Below, piece by piece: positions 1-8,519 of a stretch of 64,000 nt of DNA. Position 1 is the first letter of the stretch; each line of letters begins with the position of its first letter. Source of the DNA: an uncultured Roseicyclus sp. (lineage in GTDB: Bacteria; Pseudomonadota; Alphaproteobacteria; Rhodobacterales; Rhodobacteraceae); assembly GCA_947500415.1 (NCBI GenBank), contig CANMRT010000001.1:460982-524981 (forward strand), in the 5' to 3' direction. Under the pieces are notes generated by a model. The model was not told the origin of the DNA and ran no database searches. It saw nothing but the letters and a program-made list of their open reading frames with translations. The position numbers and the translations under genes were made by a program.

Positions 1-420
1 CGGCAGCAAATAAACCGGGTTGAATGGATGCGCCACGATGCAGCGCGCACCCTGTGCGGTCAGTTCGGACGGTTTGAACCCGCTGGTGGATGAGGCGATT
101 ACCGCGCCCTCCGGCGCCGCCCTATCCAACTGCGTCAGAACCTTGTGCTTCAGGTCCAGCCGTTCCGGCACGCTCTCCTGCACCCAATCCGCCTCAGCCA
201 CAGCATCCGCAACGTCATCCGTAAATCGCAACGTCCCTTCAGAAGGCAAAGCCCGATCATAGAGCGCCGGCAGCGCGCGGCGGGCGTTGTCCAGCACCTC
301 GCCAATCTTCCGTTCAGCTTCCGGGTCCGGATCGAACACGACAACGTCCCAGCCATTCAGCAAGAACCGCGCGGCCCAACCCCCGCCGATCACCCCACCA
401 CCAATGATTGCCGCCTTCAT
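1..420 (-). CDS. lcdH: L-carnitine dehydrogenase, N-terminal 140 codons (partial)
   Basis: Only the N-terminal 140 residues lie in the window; the gene runs off the left edge. The product starts with a Rossmann dinucleotide motif (IGGGVIGGGWAARF, about residues 6-19), followed by the acidic VFDPDPEAE that favours NAD over NADP. It reaches the HPFNPVYLLP motif of 3-hydroxyacyl-CoA-dehydrogenase-like enzymes, in the form typical of carnitine 3-dehydrogenases. Such enzymes oxidise L-carnitine to 3-dehydrocarnitine in the cytoplasm. The ATG overlaps the stop of the upstream lipocalin gene (ATGA), so it is the last visible gene of the operon read from 5895. The dehydrocarnitine-cleaving enzyme two genes upstream supports the call over a general 3-hydroxybutyryl-CoA dehydrogenase. 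Whether a C-terminal thioesterase domain is fused, as in some rhizobial homologues, cannot be seen. Confidence 0.8.
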   Translation of the reverse strand, partial: MKAAIIGGGVIGGGWAARFLLNGWDVVVFDPDPEAERKIGEVLDNARRALPALYDRALPSEGTLRFTDDVADAVAEADWVQESVPERLDLKHKVLTQLDRAAPEGAVIASSTSGFKPSELTAQGARCIVAHPFNPVYLLP

Positions 421-956
421 GGCGTCACGCTCCGCTGCAATTGGCTGAGGTCATAGCCATTGAAGTCCAGCACTTCTCGGGCTGCGGCAAGCCGGTCCGC
501 GGGAATCTCCGGGTCGCGGTTCAGGATCCATCCGACCCGTCCGTTTGGCGCACCCACCACCGCCGTGCGATAGCCTCCATCGACCCACAGCACCCAATAG
601 GGGGCCGCGACCGGCACGCCCTGCAAGCGCACGGACAAACGCCCAAGCCCCTCGTCCGTCGCGGTCCCCGTAATCGCATCCGTCGGCACACCGTTCGCAT
701 CGAGGCAGATGTTATTCACCGTCAAAACGCCGGGCGTTTCCGACAGCCCGTATTCTGCAATCGCGCCCGCGCAGTCGGATTGAAACGGGTTGGGATAGCG
801 ATAGACCTCATACCAACGACCCAAATACTGCGACGGGTCGAAATTCGCCGATGAGGCGATGTTGACGCTTTCGTCGCGATACGATGGCCCAAACGCCACG
901 TCACACGACACAACTGCGAGGAGGGCCAACGGCCCGAGGAGCGCGCGAGCCTTCAT
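417..956 (-). CDS. Lipocalin family lipoprotein (Blc-like)
   Basis: A 179-residue protein with an N-terminal export signal ending in a lipobox-like VVSC (Cys18), so probably a lipid-anchored periplasmic or outer-membrane protein. The lipocalin signature GRWYEVYRYPNPFQ (about residues 46-59) is clear. The later YWVLWVDGGYRTAVVGAPNG and WILNRDPEIP stretches match the bacterial lipocalin Blc. Family members bind hydrophobic ligands such as lysophospholipids and fatty acids. The unusual point is position: it overlaps both the cleavage enzyme upstream and carnitine dehydrogenase downstream by ATGA, so it is translationally locked into a carnitine catabolic operon. A role with acylcarnitine or membrane-derived ligands is an inference; it could also be a passenger. 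Confidence 0.85.
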   Translation of the reverse strand: MKARALLGPLALLAVVSCDVAFGPSYRDESVNIASSANFDPSQYLGRWYEVYRYPNPFQSDCAGAIAEYGLSETPGVLTVNNICLDANGVPTDAITGTATDEGLGRLSVRLQGVPVAAPYWVLWVDGGYRTAVVGAPNGRVGWILNRDPEIPADRLAAAREVLDFNGYDLSQLQRSVTP

Positions 957-1861
957 ACCGGTGCTCGCTTCGTCAGGCCCAATTTCTTGCGCACCTCGTC
1001 CGGCCCCATGATCCGCGCACCCATGCCTTCCACGACACCGCGTGCACGCTCTACCAGTTGCGCGTTCGTCGCCAGCACGCCCTTCTCAAGCCAAAGATTG
1101 TCCTCCAACCCGACACGCACATGCCCGCCCGCCAGCACAGCCGCCGCCGCATAGGCCATCTGGTTGCGCCCCAACGCGAAGGCGCTGAACGTCCAGTCAT
1201 CCGGCACGTTGTTGACCATCGCCATGAAGGTGTTCAGGTCATCCGGCGCGCCCCAGGGCACACCCATGCACAGTTGCACCAATGCCGGGCTGTCGAGCAC
1301 ACCGTCTGCGACCAGCTGCTTGGCGTACCACAGGTGGCCGGTATCAAAGGCTTCGATTTCGGGCTTCACGCCCATCTCCGTCATCATCCGCCCCATCGCC
1401 TGCAACATGCCGGGCGTGTTGGTCATGACGTAGTCGGCCTCAGCGAAATTCATCGTTCCGCAATCCAGAGTACAGATCTCGGGTCGACATTCCGCCACAT
1501 GAGCCACCCGCTCCTCCGCGCCGACCATATCCGTACCGTCAGCCACCGGGAGCGGAGCCTCAGTGCCGCCGAAAACGATGTCACCGCCCATGCCAGCGGT
1601 CAGGTTCAGAACAACATCAACTTCCGCGTCGCGGATCCGGTCCGTGACCTCGCGGTAGAGCTTCAAGTCGCGCGACGGCACTCCCGTTTCAGGATCGCGC
1701 ACATGGCAATGCACAATCGCAGCGCCGGCTTTCGCGGCCTCAATCGCGCTTTCGGCAATCTGTTGAGGGGAACGTGGAACATGTGGAGAGCGGTCTTGCG
1801 TCGACCCCGACCCGGTCACCGCGCAGGTGATGAAGACATCTTTGGTCATCTGCAATGGCAT
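953..1861 (-). CDS. BKACE-family 3-dehydrocarnitine cleavage enzyme
   Basis: 302 residues of the beta-keto acid cleavage enzyme family (DUF849/Kce). The metal-binding HCHVRD motif lies near residue 51, and FITCAVTGSG near the N-terminus and VLNLTAGMGGD further on are typical. Family members are zinc enzymes that exchange acetyl-CoA with a beta-keto acid. With 3-dehydrocarnitine the products would be betainyl-CoA and acetoacetate. The neighbouring carnitine dehydrogenase makes exactly this substrate, so the specificity is inferred from context. The start at 1861 follows an AAGGGA ribosome site six bases away and abuts the caiD-like stop; an internal ATG at 1849 is possible. Its stop overlaps the lipocalin start (ATGA). 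Confidence 0.85.
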   Translation of the reverse strand: MPLQMTKDVFITCAVTGSGSTQDRSPHVPRSPQQIAESAIEAAKAGAAIVHCHVRDPETGVPSRDLKLYREVTDRIRDAEVDVVLNLTAGMGGDIVFGGTEAPLPVADGTDMVGAEERVAHVAECRPEICTLDCGTMNFAEADYVMTNTPGMLQAMGRMMTEMGVKPEIEAFDTGHLWYAKQLVADGVLDSPALVQLCMGVPWGAPDDLNTFMAMVNNVPDDWTFSAFALGRNQMAYAAAAVLAGGHVRVGLEDNLWLEKGVLATNAQLVERARGVVEGMGARIMGPDEVRKKLGLTKRAPV

Positions 1862-2647
1862 CTATTTTCCCTTCCAAACCGGGTCGCGTTTTTCGGCAAA
1901 GGCGCGTGCGCCTTCCAGTTGATCTTCGGAGCTATAAAGCCGTTCGACCGTCTCGAACTGGCTTTTGGTGATTTTGTTGAGCGCATCCTGGAACTTCATA
2001 TCCTCCGCCTCGCGCACCACTTCCTTGATTGCAGCGTTCACCAGCGGCGGGCCGGAGGCGATCAAGTCGGCCATCTCACGCGCCTTATCCATTAGCGCCT
2101 CCGCAGGGTGGATTTGGTTGATCAGCCCCCAACGCGCGGCTTCTTCGGCATCCAGCCAGCGGCCCGTGAACAGCATCTCCATTGCGATATGATAGGGGAT
2201 ACGCTTTGGCAGTTTGATGGAGGCCGCGTCGGCCACAGTGCCAGAGCGGATTTCCGGCAAGGCAAAACTCGCATGGTCTGCCGCAAGGATAATATCGGCG
2301 CTCAACGCTACCTCCAGCCCGCCGCCACAGCAAATCCCGTTCACTGCCGCGATGACAGGTTTGTTGAGCCCGCGAAGCTCCTGCAAGCCGCCAAAGCCGC
2401 CAACGCCATAGTCCCCATCCACTGCATCGCCCTCGGCGGCGGCCTTCAGGTCCCAACCGGGGCAAAAGAATTTCTCGCCCGCGCCGGTCACGATGGCGAC
2501 GCGCAGGTCCGGATCATCCCTGAATTCGGTAAACACCAGACCCATTATCCGGCTGGTTGCCAGGTCGATCGCGTTGGCCTTGGGCCGGTCGAGCGTGACC
2601 TCAAGCACATGGCCGCGACGTCGGGTCTTGATGGGGTTATCGGTCAT
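1862..2647 (-). CDS. caiD: Crotonobetainyl-CoA hydratase (CaiD-like enoyl-CoA hydratase)
   Basis: 261-residue crotonase-fold protein. The oxyanion-hole region GICCGGGLEVALSAD and the following SFALPEIRSGTV line up with E. coli CaiD, where the two glutamates of these segments are catalytic. TKSQFETVERLYSSEDQLEGARAF and the terminal KRDPVWKGK are the trimerisation and C-terminal helices. The expected reaction is reversible hydration of crotonobetainyl-CoA to L-carnitinyl-CoA. It overlaps the acyl-CoA ligase gene by ATGA and directly precedes the dehydrocarnitine cleavage gene, which favours this role over general beta-oxidation. A 2-enoyl-CoA hydratase of slightly different specificity remains possible. 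Confidence 0.75.
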   Translation of the reverse strand: MTDNPIKTRRRGHVLEVTLDRPKANAIDLATSRIMGLVFTEFRDDPDLRVAIVTGAGEKFFCPGWDLKAAAEGDAVDGDYGVGGFGGLQELRGLNKPVIAAVNGICCGGGLEVALSADIILAADHASFALPEIRSGTVADAASIKLPKRIPYHIAMEMLFTGRWLDAEEAARWGLINQIHPAEALMDKAREMADLIASGPPLVNAAIKEVVREAEDMKFQDALNKITKSQFETVERLYSSEDQLEGARAFAEKRDPVWKGK

Positions 2648-4680
2648 TTCTTTTCCCTCAATCGGATCAAGGCATCCACGGCCACGGCTTCCGTCGGCGT
2701 GCAGATCAGAGGATTGATTTCAACCTCCAGAACCTCCGCCGCGTGCTTGGTGACATAGTCCTGCACGGCCAGCACCGCGTTGACAATCGCATCCCGGTCG
2801 CATCCCGGCGCGCCGCGATATCCGGCCAGTCTTGGTGCGATGGAAAGACGGTTCAGGGCTGCATCGATGGTAGGCGCGTCGAGAGGCAAAAGCAGGTGCG
2901 TCGTGTCGGCCATAAGCTCGGCGAATGTGCCGCCCGCGCCGAGGGTCAGAACAAACCCATGGGCGGGATCATGCAACACGCCAATTAGAAGGTCGACGAC
3001 ACCGCCCCCCACTATCTCTTCTATAAGAAAGAACTCACTAGGCATGGCTTCGGCAGCTTCGATCACTTCGGCTGACGATGAAAGTCCCAGCCTGACCGCA
3101 CCCGCCTCGGACTTGTGCGCAAAGCCCTCACCTTTCAAAGCGATCAGCCCGTTCAAACGATCCGCAGCTTTACCAGCTTCATCGACAGACGCCGCGCAAA
3201 GGGCCTTGGGCACGCGCAGCCCGCAATCTGCCAGCGCCATCTTTGCGTCTGCCTCTGATAGCGTTCGCCCTTCGGCTGTATACGGCCCCGGAAGCAGCAC
3301 CGGCGCGGCCTGTTCTGGGTCAGGCCGAGCAGCCAGGGCGATAGCAGACAACGTATCATCCAGCCCACAAAGCGCTGGTATCCCTTGCCGTGTCAGGGCA
3401 ATCGCAACATCTTCCGGCATCGTGTCCGGCAAGCTGGAAACCACAGCAATCGGAACGCCGCGCGAAGCCACCGCATCCCGGATCGCATCAATGACAATGT
3501 CCCACTGCGACGCGTCGCACCGATCCCTGCGTGGAAAGTCCAACACAACGCAGCCCAAGGCCAGCGAGGGATCCATCATCGCCGCGAAACTGGCTGCCAT
3601 CGCCTCCCGGTCGCCCCAAATATAGGTGTGGTAATCCAGCGGATTGGCCAAAGCGACCTTGGGACCAAGCGCTTTGCGAAGATCATCCGATTGCCGGTCA
3701 TTGAGCGGCGGAAACACCACGCCGCGTCCCTCGGCCGTATCCGCCATCAGGCTTGCCTCACCGCCTGAGCAGGACATCGAGGCAATCTGGTTCGACGGCA
3801 ACGGCCCCGTGACATGCAGCAACATCAGCGTCTCAAGCAGAAGCGAGATCGTATCGACTTGCCGAATGCCCAACCGTGCCAACAGCGCATCTGCCCCGGC
3901 GGAGCTACCTGCGAGCGACGCCGTATGCGAAACCGTCGCCGCACGCGCCTGGGCAGACGTGCCAATCTTGAGGGCCACAATCGGTTTGCCCGCCACCCGC
4001 GCGGCCTCTGCCAACGCCTCGAACCATCGCAGATCGCCGATGCCTTCGATATGCATCCCCAGCGCCGTGACCCGGTGGTCGGCCAACGCAGCCATGCCAA
4101 GTTCGGCCAGATCAACCTGCGCCTGATTGCCCGCCGTTAGCAAATAGGCAATCGGAAGACCGCGTTTCTGCATCGTCAGGTTCAACGCGATGTTCGACGA
4201 TTGCGTGATTATCGCCACGCCACGATCCACCGGCACCATCCCATGCTGATCCGGCCAAAGCGCCACGCCATCCAAGCCGTTGATAGCGCCGTAACAATTC
4301 GGTCCAAGGATCGGCATGTCGCCTGCGGCCTCCAACAAGGCCGCCTGCACGTCCGCGCCGTCCGATAGCTCTTCCGAGGCCTCCAGAAACCCCGACGCAA
4401 AGCAAACCGCACCACCCGCCCTGCATTCTGCTAGGGCCTCCACAACCTCAACGGTCGCATGCCGATTCACACCAATGAAACTCGCATCCGGCGCGCGGGG
4501 CAGATCGGCAATCGCCGTAAATGCCGGTTCACCCGCAACCTCACCCCGTGTCGGATGCACTGGCCATATCGGCCCCTTGAACCCGAACGCACGGCATTCT
4601 CGGATTACGTTCTCACACCACGCGCCGCCGCCAACCACAGCGATGCTCTGCGGTCGCAACAGGCGCGACAGGTCCCGCAT
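2644..4680 (-). CDS. ADP-forming acyl-CoA synthetase (acetate-CoA ligase family), probable quaternary-amine activator
   Basis: About 678 residues from ATG 4680 (RDLSRLLRPQSIAVVGGGAW). An in-frame GTG at 4728 would add 16 residues not typical of the family. The N-terminal part is the CoA-binding and succinyl-CoA-synthetase-like region, including SFIGVNRHATVEVVEAL and GPNCYGAINGLDGVALWP. The C-terminal part is an ATP-grasp domain with KGEGFAHKSEAGAVRLGL, FLIEEIVGGGVVDLLIGV and LTLGAGGTFAEL. Such enzymes form acyl-CoA with ATP to ADP plus phosphate. In this operon it most likely activates gamma-butyrobetaine, crotonobetaine or carnitine, replacing the AMP-forming CaiC and CoA-transferase CaiB of enterobacteria; this is an inference. 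Confidence 0.8.
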   Translation of the reverse strand: MRDLSRLLRPQSIAVVGGGAWCENVIRECRAFGFKGPIWPVHPTRGEVAGEPAFTAIADLPRAPDASFIGVNRHATVEVVEALAECRAGGAVCFASGFLEASEELSDGADVQAALLEAAGDMPILGPNCYGAINGLDGVALWPDQHGMVPVDRGVAIITQSSNIALNLTMQKRGLPIAYLLTAGNQAQVDLAELGMAALADHRVTALGMHIEGIGDLRWFEALAEAARVAGKPIVALKIGTSAQARAATVSHTASLAGSSAGADALLARLGIRQVDTISLLLETLMLLHVTGPLPSNQIASMSCSGGEASLMADTAEGRGVVFPPLNDRQSDDLRKALGPKVALANPLDYHTYIWGDREAMAASFAAMMDPSLALGCVVLDFPRRDRCDASQWDIVIDAIRDAVASRGVPIAVVSSLPDTMPEDVAIALTRQGIPALCGLDDTLSAIALAARPDPEQAAPVLLPGPYTAEGRTLSEADAKMALADCGLRVPKALCAASVDEAGKAADRLNGLIALKGEGFAHKSEAGAVRLGLSSSAEVIEAAEAMPSEFFLIEEIVGGGVVDLLIGVLHDPAHGFVLTLGAGGTFAELMADTTHLLLPLDAPTIDAALNRLSIAPRLAGYRGAPGCDRDAIVNAVLAVQDYVTKHAAEVLEVEINPLICTPTEAVAVDALIRLREKK

Positions 4681-4734
4681 CACGCCAACCCGCCCATCTT
4701 TGTTCCACGAAAATGCAAAATTCCGCACCTCACC

Positions 4735-5895
4735 TCAGGCGCCCAACGGTCGGAAAAGGTCGCGCGAGATGATGTGACGCTGAATTTCGCTTGTCCCGTC
4801 CCAAATCCGTTCCACCCGCGCATCGCGCCAGAACCGCTCAATCGGGAAGTCGTCCATGAGGCCCATGCCGCCGAATATCTGCAAGGTCGTGTCCGTCACC
4901 CGCGCCAGCATTTCGGTCGCGTAGACTTTGGCCGAGGCAATCTCTCGGTTAGCGGGCAGCCCTTGGTCCAGCCGCCATGCACCGGCCAGCGTCAGATAAT
5001 CAGCGGCGTCAATCTCGGTGATCATGTCGGCAACCTGAAAGCTCAAACCTTGAAACTTCGCAATCTGCTGACCGAATTGCTTCCGCTCGGCGGCGTAGTT
5101 CAGGGCATAGTCAAAGCAGCGCCGCGCCCTGCCCACACTGAAGGCGGCCACCGTCAGGCGCGTGGCGTAGAGCCATTCGTTCATGACCGCAAAGCCACCG
5201 TCGACTTCACCCAGAACCTGCGCATCGGGCAGGCGGCAATCGTCGAATTCCAGGATGCAGTTCTTGTAGCCCCGATGGCTGACGGAGTTGTAGCCGTCCC
5301 GCACTGCGAAGCCCGGATGTCCGCGATCCACCAGAAAGCAGGTGATCCGCTTCTTTGGCCCGCGTGGCGTTTCATCTATGCTGGTTGCCACGAATACGAT
5401 GAAGAAATCAGCGTGGTCCGCGCCCGAGATGAAGTGCTTCGACCCGTTCACCACCCAGTCACCACCATCCCGAACAGCCGAGCATTTCATGCCACGCACA
5501 TCCGAGCCTGCGTTGGGTTCCGTCATCGCCAGCGCGTCCATCCGCTCACCGCGCACGGCGGGAAGCAGGTATTTCTCCCGCTGCTCCCCCTCGCAAGCCA
5601 TCAGGATATTCTGTGGCCGCCCGAAGAAATGCGTCAACGCCATGGAGCCGCGACCCAGTTCCCGCTCCACCAGGGTGAAATCCATGTGATTCAGCCCTGC
5701 ACCGCCGACCTCTTCGGGGAAGTTGCAGGCATAGAACCCCAAGTCGATGACCTTCTGCTTCAGTTCTTGTACAAGTTCATGCGGCACTTCCCCGGTGCGC
5801 TCGACCTCCGCCTCATGGGGATAGATCTCGTTCTCGACAAAACTGCGCACGGTGGAGACGATCATCTCCTGCTCATCACTCAGGCCGAAATGCAT
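4735..5895 (-). CDS. Acyl-CoA dehydrogenase, probable gamma-butyrobetainyl-CoA dehydrogenase
   Basis: 386 residues with the full acyl-CoA dehydrogenase fold: N-terminal helical domain (LSDEQEMIVSTVRSFVENEIYP), the flavin-binding ALAMTEPNAGSDVRGM and GSKHFISGADHADF beta domain, and C-terminal helices with RKQFGQQIAKFQGLSFQVADM and QIFGGMGLMDDFPIERFWRD. The reaction would be flavin-dependent desaturation of a gamma-butyrobetainyl-CoA-like thioester to crotonobetainyl-CoA. The residue in the usual catalytic-glutamate position of the Y-E-G-T motif is aspartate (IWDGTSEIQR, Asp366). It is the first gene of the operon and is divergent from a CdhR-like regulator, with a 57-base gap. Substrate is inferred from neighbours. 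Confidence 0.8.
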   Translation of the reverse strand: MHFGLSDEQEMIVSTVRSFVENEIYPHEAEVERTGEVPHELVQELKQKVIDLGFYACNFPEEVGGAGLNHMDFTLVERELGRGSMALTHFFGRPQNILMACEGEQREKYLLPAVRGERMDALAMTEPNAGSDVRGMKCSAVRDGGDWVVNGSKHFISGADHADFFIVFVATSIDETPRGPKKRITCFLVDRGHPGFAVRDGYNSVSHRGYKNCILEFDDCRLPDAQVLGEVDGGFAVMNEWLYATRLTVAAFSVGRARRCFDYALNYAAERKQFGQQIAKFQGLSFQVADMITEIDAADYLTLAGAWRLDQGLPANREIASAKVYATEMLARVTDTTLQIFGGMGLMDDFPIERFWRDARVERIWDGTSEIQRHIISRDLFRPLGA

Positions 5896-5952
5896 GGCGC
5901 CTACTCTCCCTTGTCACTGGCCTCCACTAGGGCATAGCTTCCAGTTCGAACC

Positions 5953-6921
5953 ATGCAGAAAATAGTACGAAACATGCAGAAAACGAAAAGCGTAAGTCTG
6001 CTCCTATTCGATGGCTTTTCGAACCTGTGTCTCGCTAATGCAGTCGAACCGCTACGCGCCGCCAATACGCTTGCACGGGCGGAGCTGTATCAATGGACCT
6101 TCGTTGGCCTAGGGCAGGGCACCCTGACGTCCTCCAGCGGATTGCCCGTTACACCGGAACCTATGACTGCAGGCCATCGTGGCGACGCCCTTTTCGTGAT
6201 GCCCAGTTATGGGCACGGGGCTTTGACCACACCCGCGACGGCCCGCGCGCTGCGCGCCGCTGCAAACCGGTTCGATCTGCTTGTCGGGCTCGACACAGGG
6301 GCGTTCCTTCTGGCTCAGGCGGGCCTTTTGGACGGCCACCGCGCGACCTGCCATTGGGATGTTCTGAATGAAGCGGCAGAGACCTTCCCGGACGTCGACT
6401 TCACCGAAGACCGCCACATCATCGACGGCAATCGCGCTTCCTGCGGGGGGGCCACGACGACGCTTGACCTCATGCTGGCCCTCATCGAACGCGACCACGG
6501 CCCGGCGCTATCGCTCGAAGTTGCGGCCCTGTTCATGTACGGCGAGCGTGATCCGCTCACTGATCCAAAACGTCTTATACCCAAACATCGACTGATCCGT
6601 GCGGCAGCCGCCCTGATGCGCCGTCACGTTGAGGAACCGTTGTCGCTTGCCCAGATCGCCAAAGGGCTTGGTCACGGCCAACGCAGCCTTGAGGCGGCCT
6701 TTCGCACCCACGCTGGGCTGACCCCGGCGCGTCTTTATCGGTCGATCCGTTTGGCCGAGGCACGGCGACGGATGGAGCAAACACGCGAAAGCGTGGCCGA
6801 GGTGGCCTTGCGCGCGGGCTACAAGGATGCCACCGCTATGACGCGCGCGTTCAGGGCGGAATTCGGGGTTACACCGACCGCCGTTCGTGCCGCCAAGATG
6901 TCTGAGGGGGACAAGCGATGA
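5953..6921 (+). CDS. GlxA/CdhR-like AraC-family transcriptional regulator
   Basis: 322 residues in two parts. Residues about 12-190 form a DJ-1/PfpI (glutamine-amidotransferase-like) sensor domain (VSLLLFDGFSNLCLANAVEPLRAAN, LVGLDTGAFLLAQAGLLDGHRAT). Residues about 215-315 form a double helix-turn-helix AraC domain (LSLAQIAKGLGHGQRSLEAAFR, SVAEVALRAGYKDATAMTRAFRAEFG). This architecture is shared by CdhR and GbdR, which control carnitine and betaine catabolism in Pseudomonas. It is divergent from the carnitine-type operon and overlaps the next gene by ATGA. Either or both could be its targets. A second in-frame ATG at 5974 is an alternative start. Confidence 0.85.
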   Translation: MQKIVRNMQKTKSVSLLLFDGFSNLCLANAVEPLRAANTLARAELYQWTFVGLGQGTLTSSSGLPVTPEPMTAGHRGDALFVMPSYGHGALTTPATARALRAAANRFDLLVGLDTGAFLLAQAGLLDGHRATCHWDVLNEAAETFPDVDFTEDRHIIDGNRASCGGATTTLDLMLALIERDHGPALSLEVAALFMYGERDPLTDPKRLIPKHRLIRAAAALMRRHVEEPLSLAQIAKGLGHGQRSLEAAFRTHAGLTPARLYRSIRLAEARRRMEQTRESVAEVALRAGYKDATAMTRAFRAEFGVTPTAVRAAKMSEGDKR

Positions 6922-8498
6922 AAACCGTGGGTAAGGCATTGATCGCACATCTCGAAAAGCGTGGCGTTGACACGATCTTTGGCATTCCCGGCGTGCATAC
7001 GGTCGAGATGTATCGCGGCCTGGCCGACAGCCCAATCCGCCACATCACCCCGCGCCACGAACAATCCGCAGGTTTCATGGCAGGCGGCTACGCGCGCGCC
7101 ACGGGTAAGCCCGGTGTCTGCCTGCTCATCACCGGACCTGGCGTGACCAACGCGATTACGCCCATGGCGCAGGCCCGTGCTGATAGCGTTCCGATGTTGG
7201 TGATCTCGGGCGTGAACCGGGTTGAGACCCATGGCCATGAGGAAGGCTTCCTGCACGAGCTTCCCAACCAGCACGCGATGATGCGCGAGGTAGCTTTGTG
7301 GTCGCACACGCTTCACCGTGCCGAAGACCTAGACCGCGTCTTGACACGCGCCTTCGCGGTTATGACCTCCGGCCGACCCGGACCTGTGCACATTGAGGTG
7401 CCGTTGGACGTGATGAAACAGATTGTGGAAGTGCCTGTTAAAGTACCTGCGCTTCCTGCTGCCGCCTTGCCGGACCCTGAGGCGATCCACCAAGCCGCCG
7501 AAGCGCTGAAGGACGCGAAACAGCCTTTGATCCTTGTCGGTGGCGGCGCAGTGGGTGCGGCGGACAAGATCAAAACACTGGCCGAGCGCTTAGATGCGCC
7601 TGTCATCACCACAACAAATGCGCGCGGCCTTCTGGGAGGGGTTGGGCTGGAATTACCTGCCAGTCCCTCGCTTCAAAGCACCCGCAACGTCATGGCGGAC
7701 GCTGATGTGGTGCTCGCCATCGGCACCCAATTCGGGCGCACGGATTACGACATGTATGAAGACGGGAAAGCACCCGCGCTTCAGCACCTGATCCGGATCG
7801 ACAGCGACGCCGCTCAGGTTAGCCGCGTACGGGTTCCGGACATGCCTATCGTTGCCGACGCCGCCCGCGCGCTCGGTGCCTTGCTTGATGCCACGCAGGG
7901 CGTGCAGCGTGACCACGCCGCCGCGTCACGGGTCATCCAAACACTGCAAGAAGCCCTCGACGAAGTTGGCCCGGCCTACGCCGACCAAATCGCCATGCTT
8001 CACATGATCCGCGACCTGATCCCCGGGGTGCGTATCATCGGCGACAGCACCCAAGCGATCTACGCGGGTAACCTGATCTGCCAGATGCCGGGCTCGCGCC
8101 GCTGGTTCAACGCTGCCACCGGCTATGGCGCGCTCGGATACGGGGCGCCTGCCGCGATTGGTGCAGCGCTCGGTGATCCCGATTCACCCGTGCTCTGCCT
8201 CACCGGCGATGGCGGTCTGCAATTCGTTCTGTCCGAACTCGGCACTGCGATGGACGAGCACACCCCGGTCATCTTCCTGGTCTGGAACAACAACGGCTAT
8301 CAAGAGATTGAGCGCTTCATGGTCGACAATGCGATCAAACCGGAGGGCGTCAAACCCTCCGCCCCGGATTTCGTGCAAGTTGCCAACGCTTACAATATGC
8401 CCTCTGAACGCATCGAAGGCCCCGCCGCGCTCCCAGCCGCGCTGGAGCGTGCTAAGGTCTCAGGTTCTGCCTATCTCATCGACATGATTGTGGACTAG
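6918..8498 (+). CDS. ThDP-dependent decarboxylase of the acetolactate synthase superfamily (AruI-like)
   Basis: 526 residues with three domains: N-terminal pyrimidine-binding domain with the activating glutamate (RHEQSAGFMAGGYARATG, Glu48), a central domain (LILVGGGAVGAADKIKTLAERL), and a C-terminal pyrophosphate domain with GDGGLQFVLSELGTAMDEH followed by WNNNGY, the GDG-to-NN thiamine diphosphate motif. Proteins like this are often annotated as 5-guanidino-2-oxopentanoate decarboxylase (AruI of the arginine transaminase route) or as large-subunit acetolactate synthase. No small regulatory subunit gene is adjacent, which argues against biosynthetic acetolactate synthase. Its start overlaps the stop of the AraC-type regulator, so the two are co-translated. 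The 2-keto acid substrate is not determinable from the sequence. Confidence 0.75.
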   Translation: MKTVGKALIAHLEKRGVDTIFGIPGVHTVEMYRGLADSPIRHITPRHEQSAGFMAGGYARATGKPGVCLLITGPGVTNAITPMAQARADSVPMLVISGVNRVETHGHEEGFLHELPNQHAMMREVALWSHTLHRAEDLDRVLTRAFAVMTSGRPGPVHIEVPLDVMKQIVEVPVKVPALPAAALPDPEAIHQAAEALKDAKQPLILVGGGAVGAADKIKTLAERLDAPVITTTNARGLLGGVGLELPASPSLQSTRNVMADADVVLAIGTQFGRTDYDMYEDGKAPALQHLIRIDSDAAQVSRVRVPDMPIVADAARALGALLDATQGVQRDHAAASRVIQTLQEALDEVGPAYADQIAMLHMIRDLIPGVRIIGDSTQAIYAGNLICQMPGSRRWFNAATGYGALGYGAPAAIGAALGDPDSPVLCLTGDGGLQFVLSELGTAMDEHTPVIFLVWNNNGYQEIERFMVDNAIKPEGVKPSAPDFVQVANAYNMPSERIEGPAALPAALERAKVSGSAYLIDMIVD

Positions 8499-8519
8499 CG
8501 CCACGACCTTTTCCCGCGC

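Noticed and set aside
884-2095. 403-codon open frame on the plus strand
   Set aside because: Entirely antisense to the BKACE and CaiD-like genes; composition is rich in Arg/His with no domain, the usual shadow of high-GC coding sequence.
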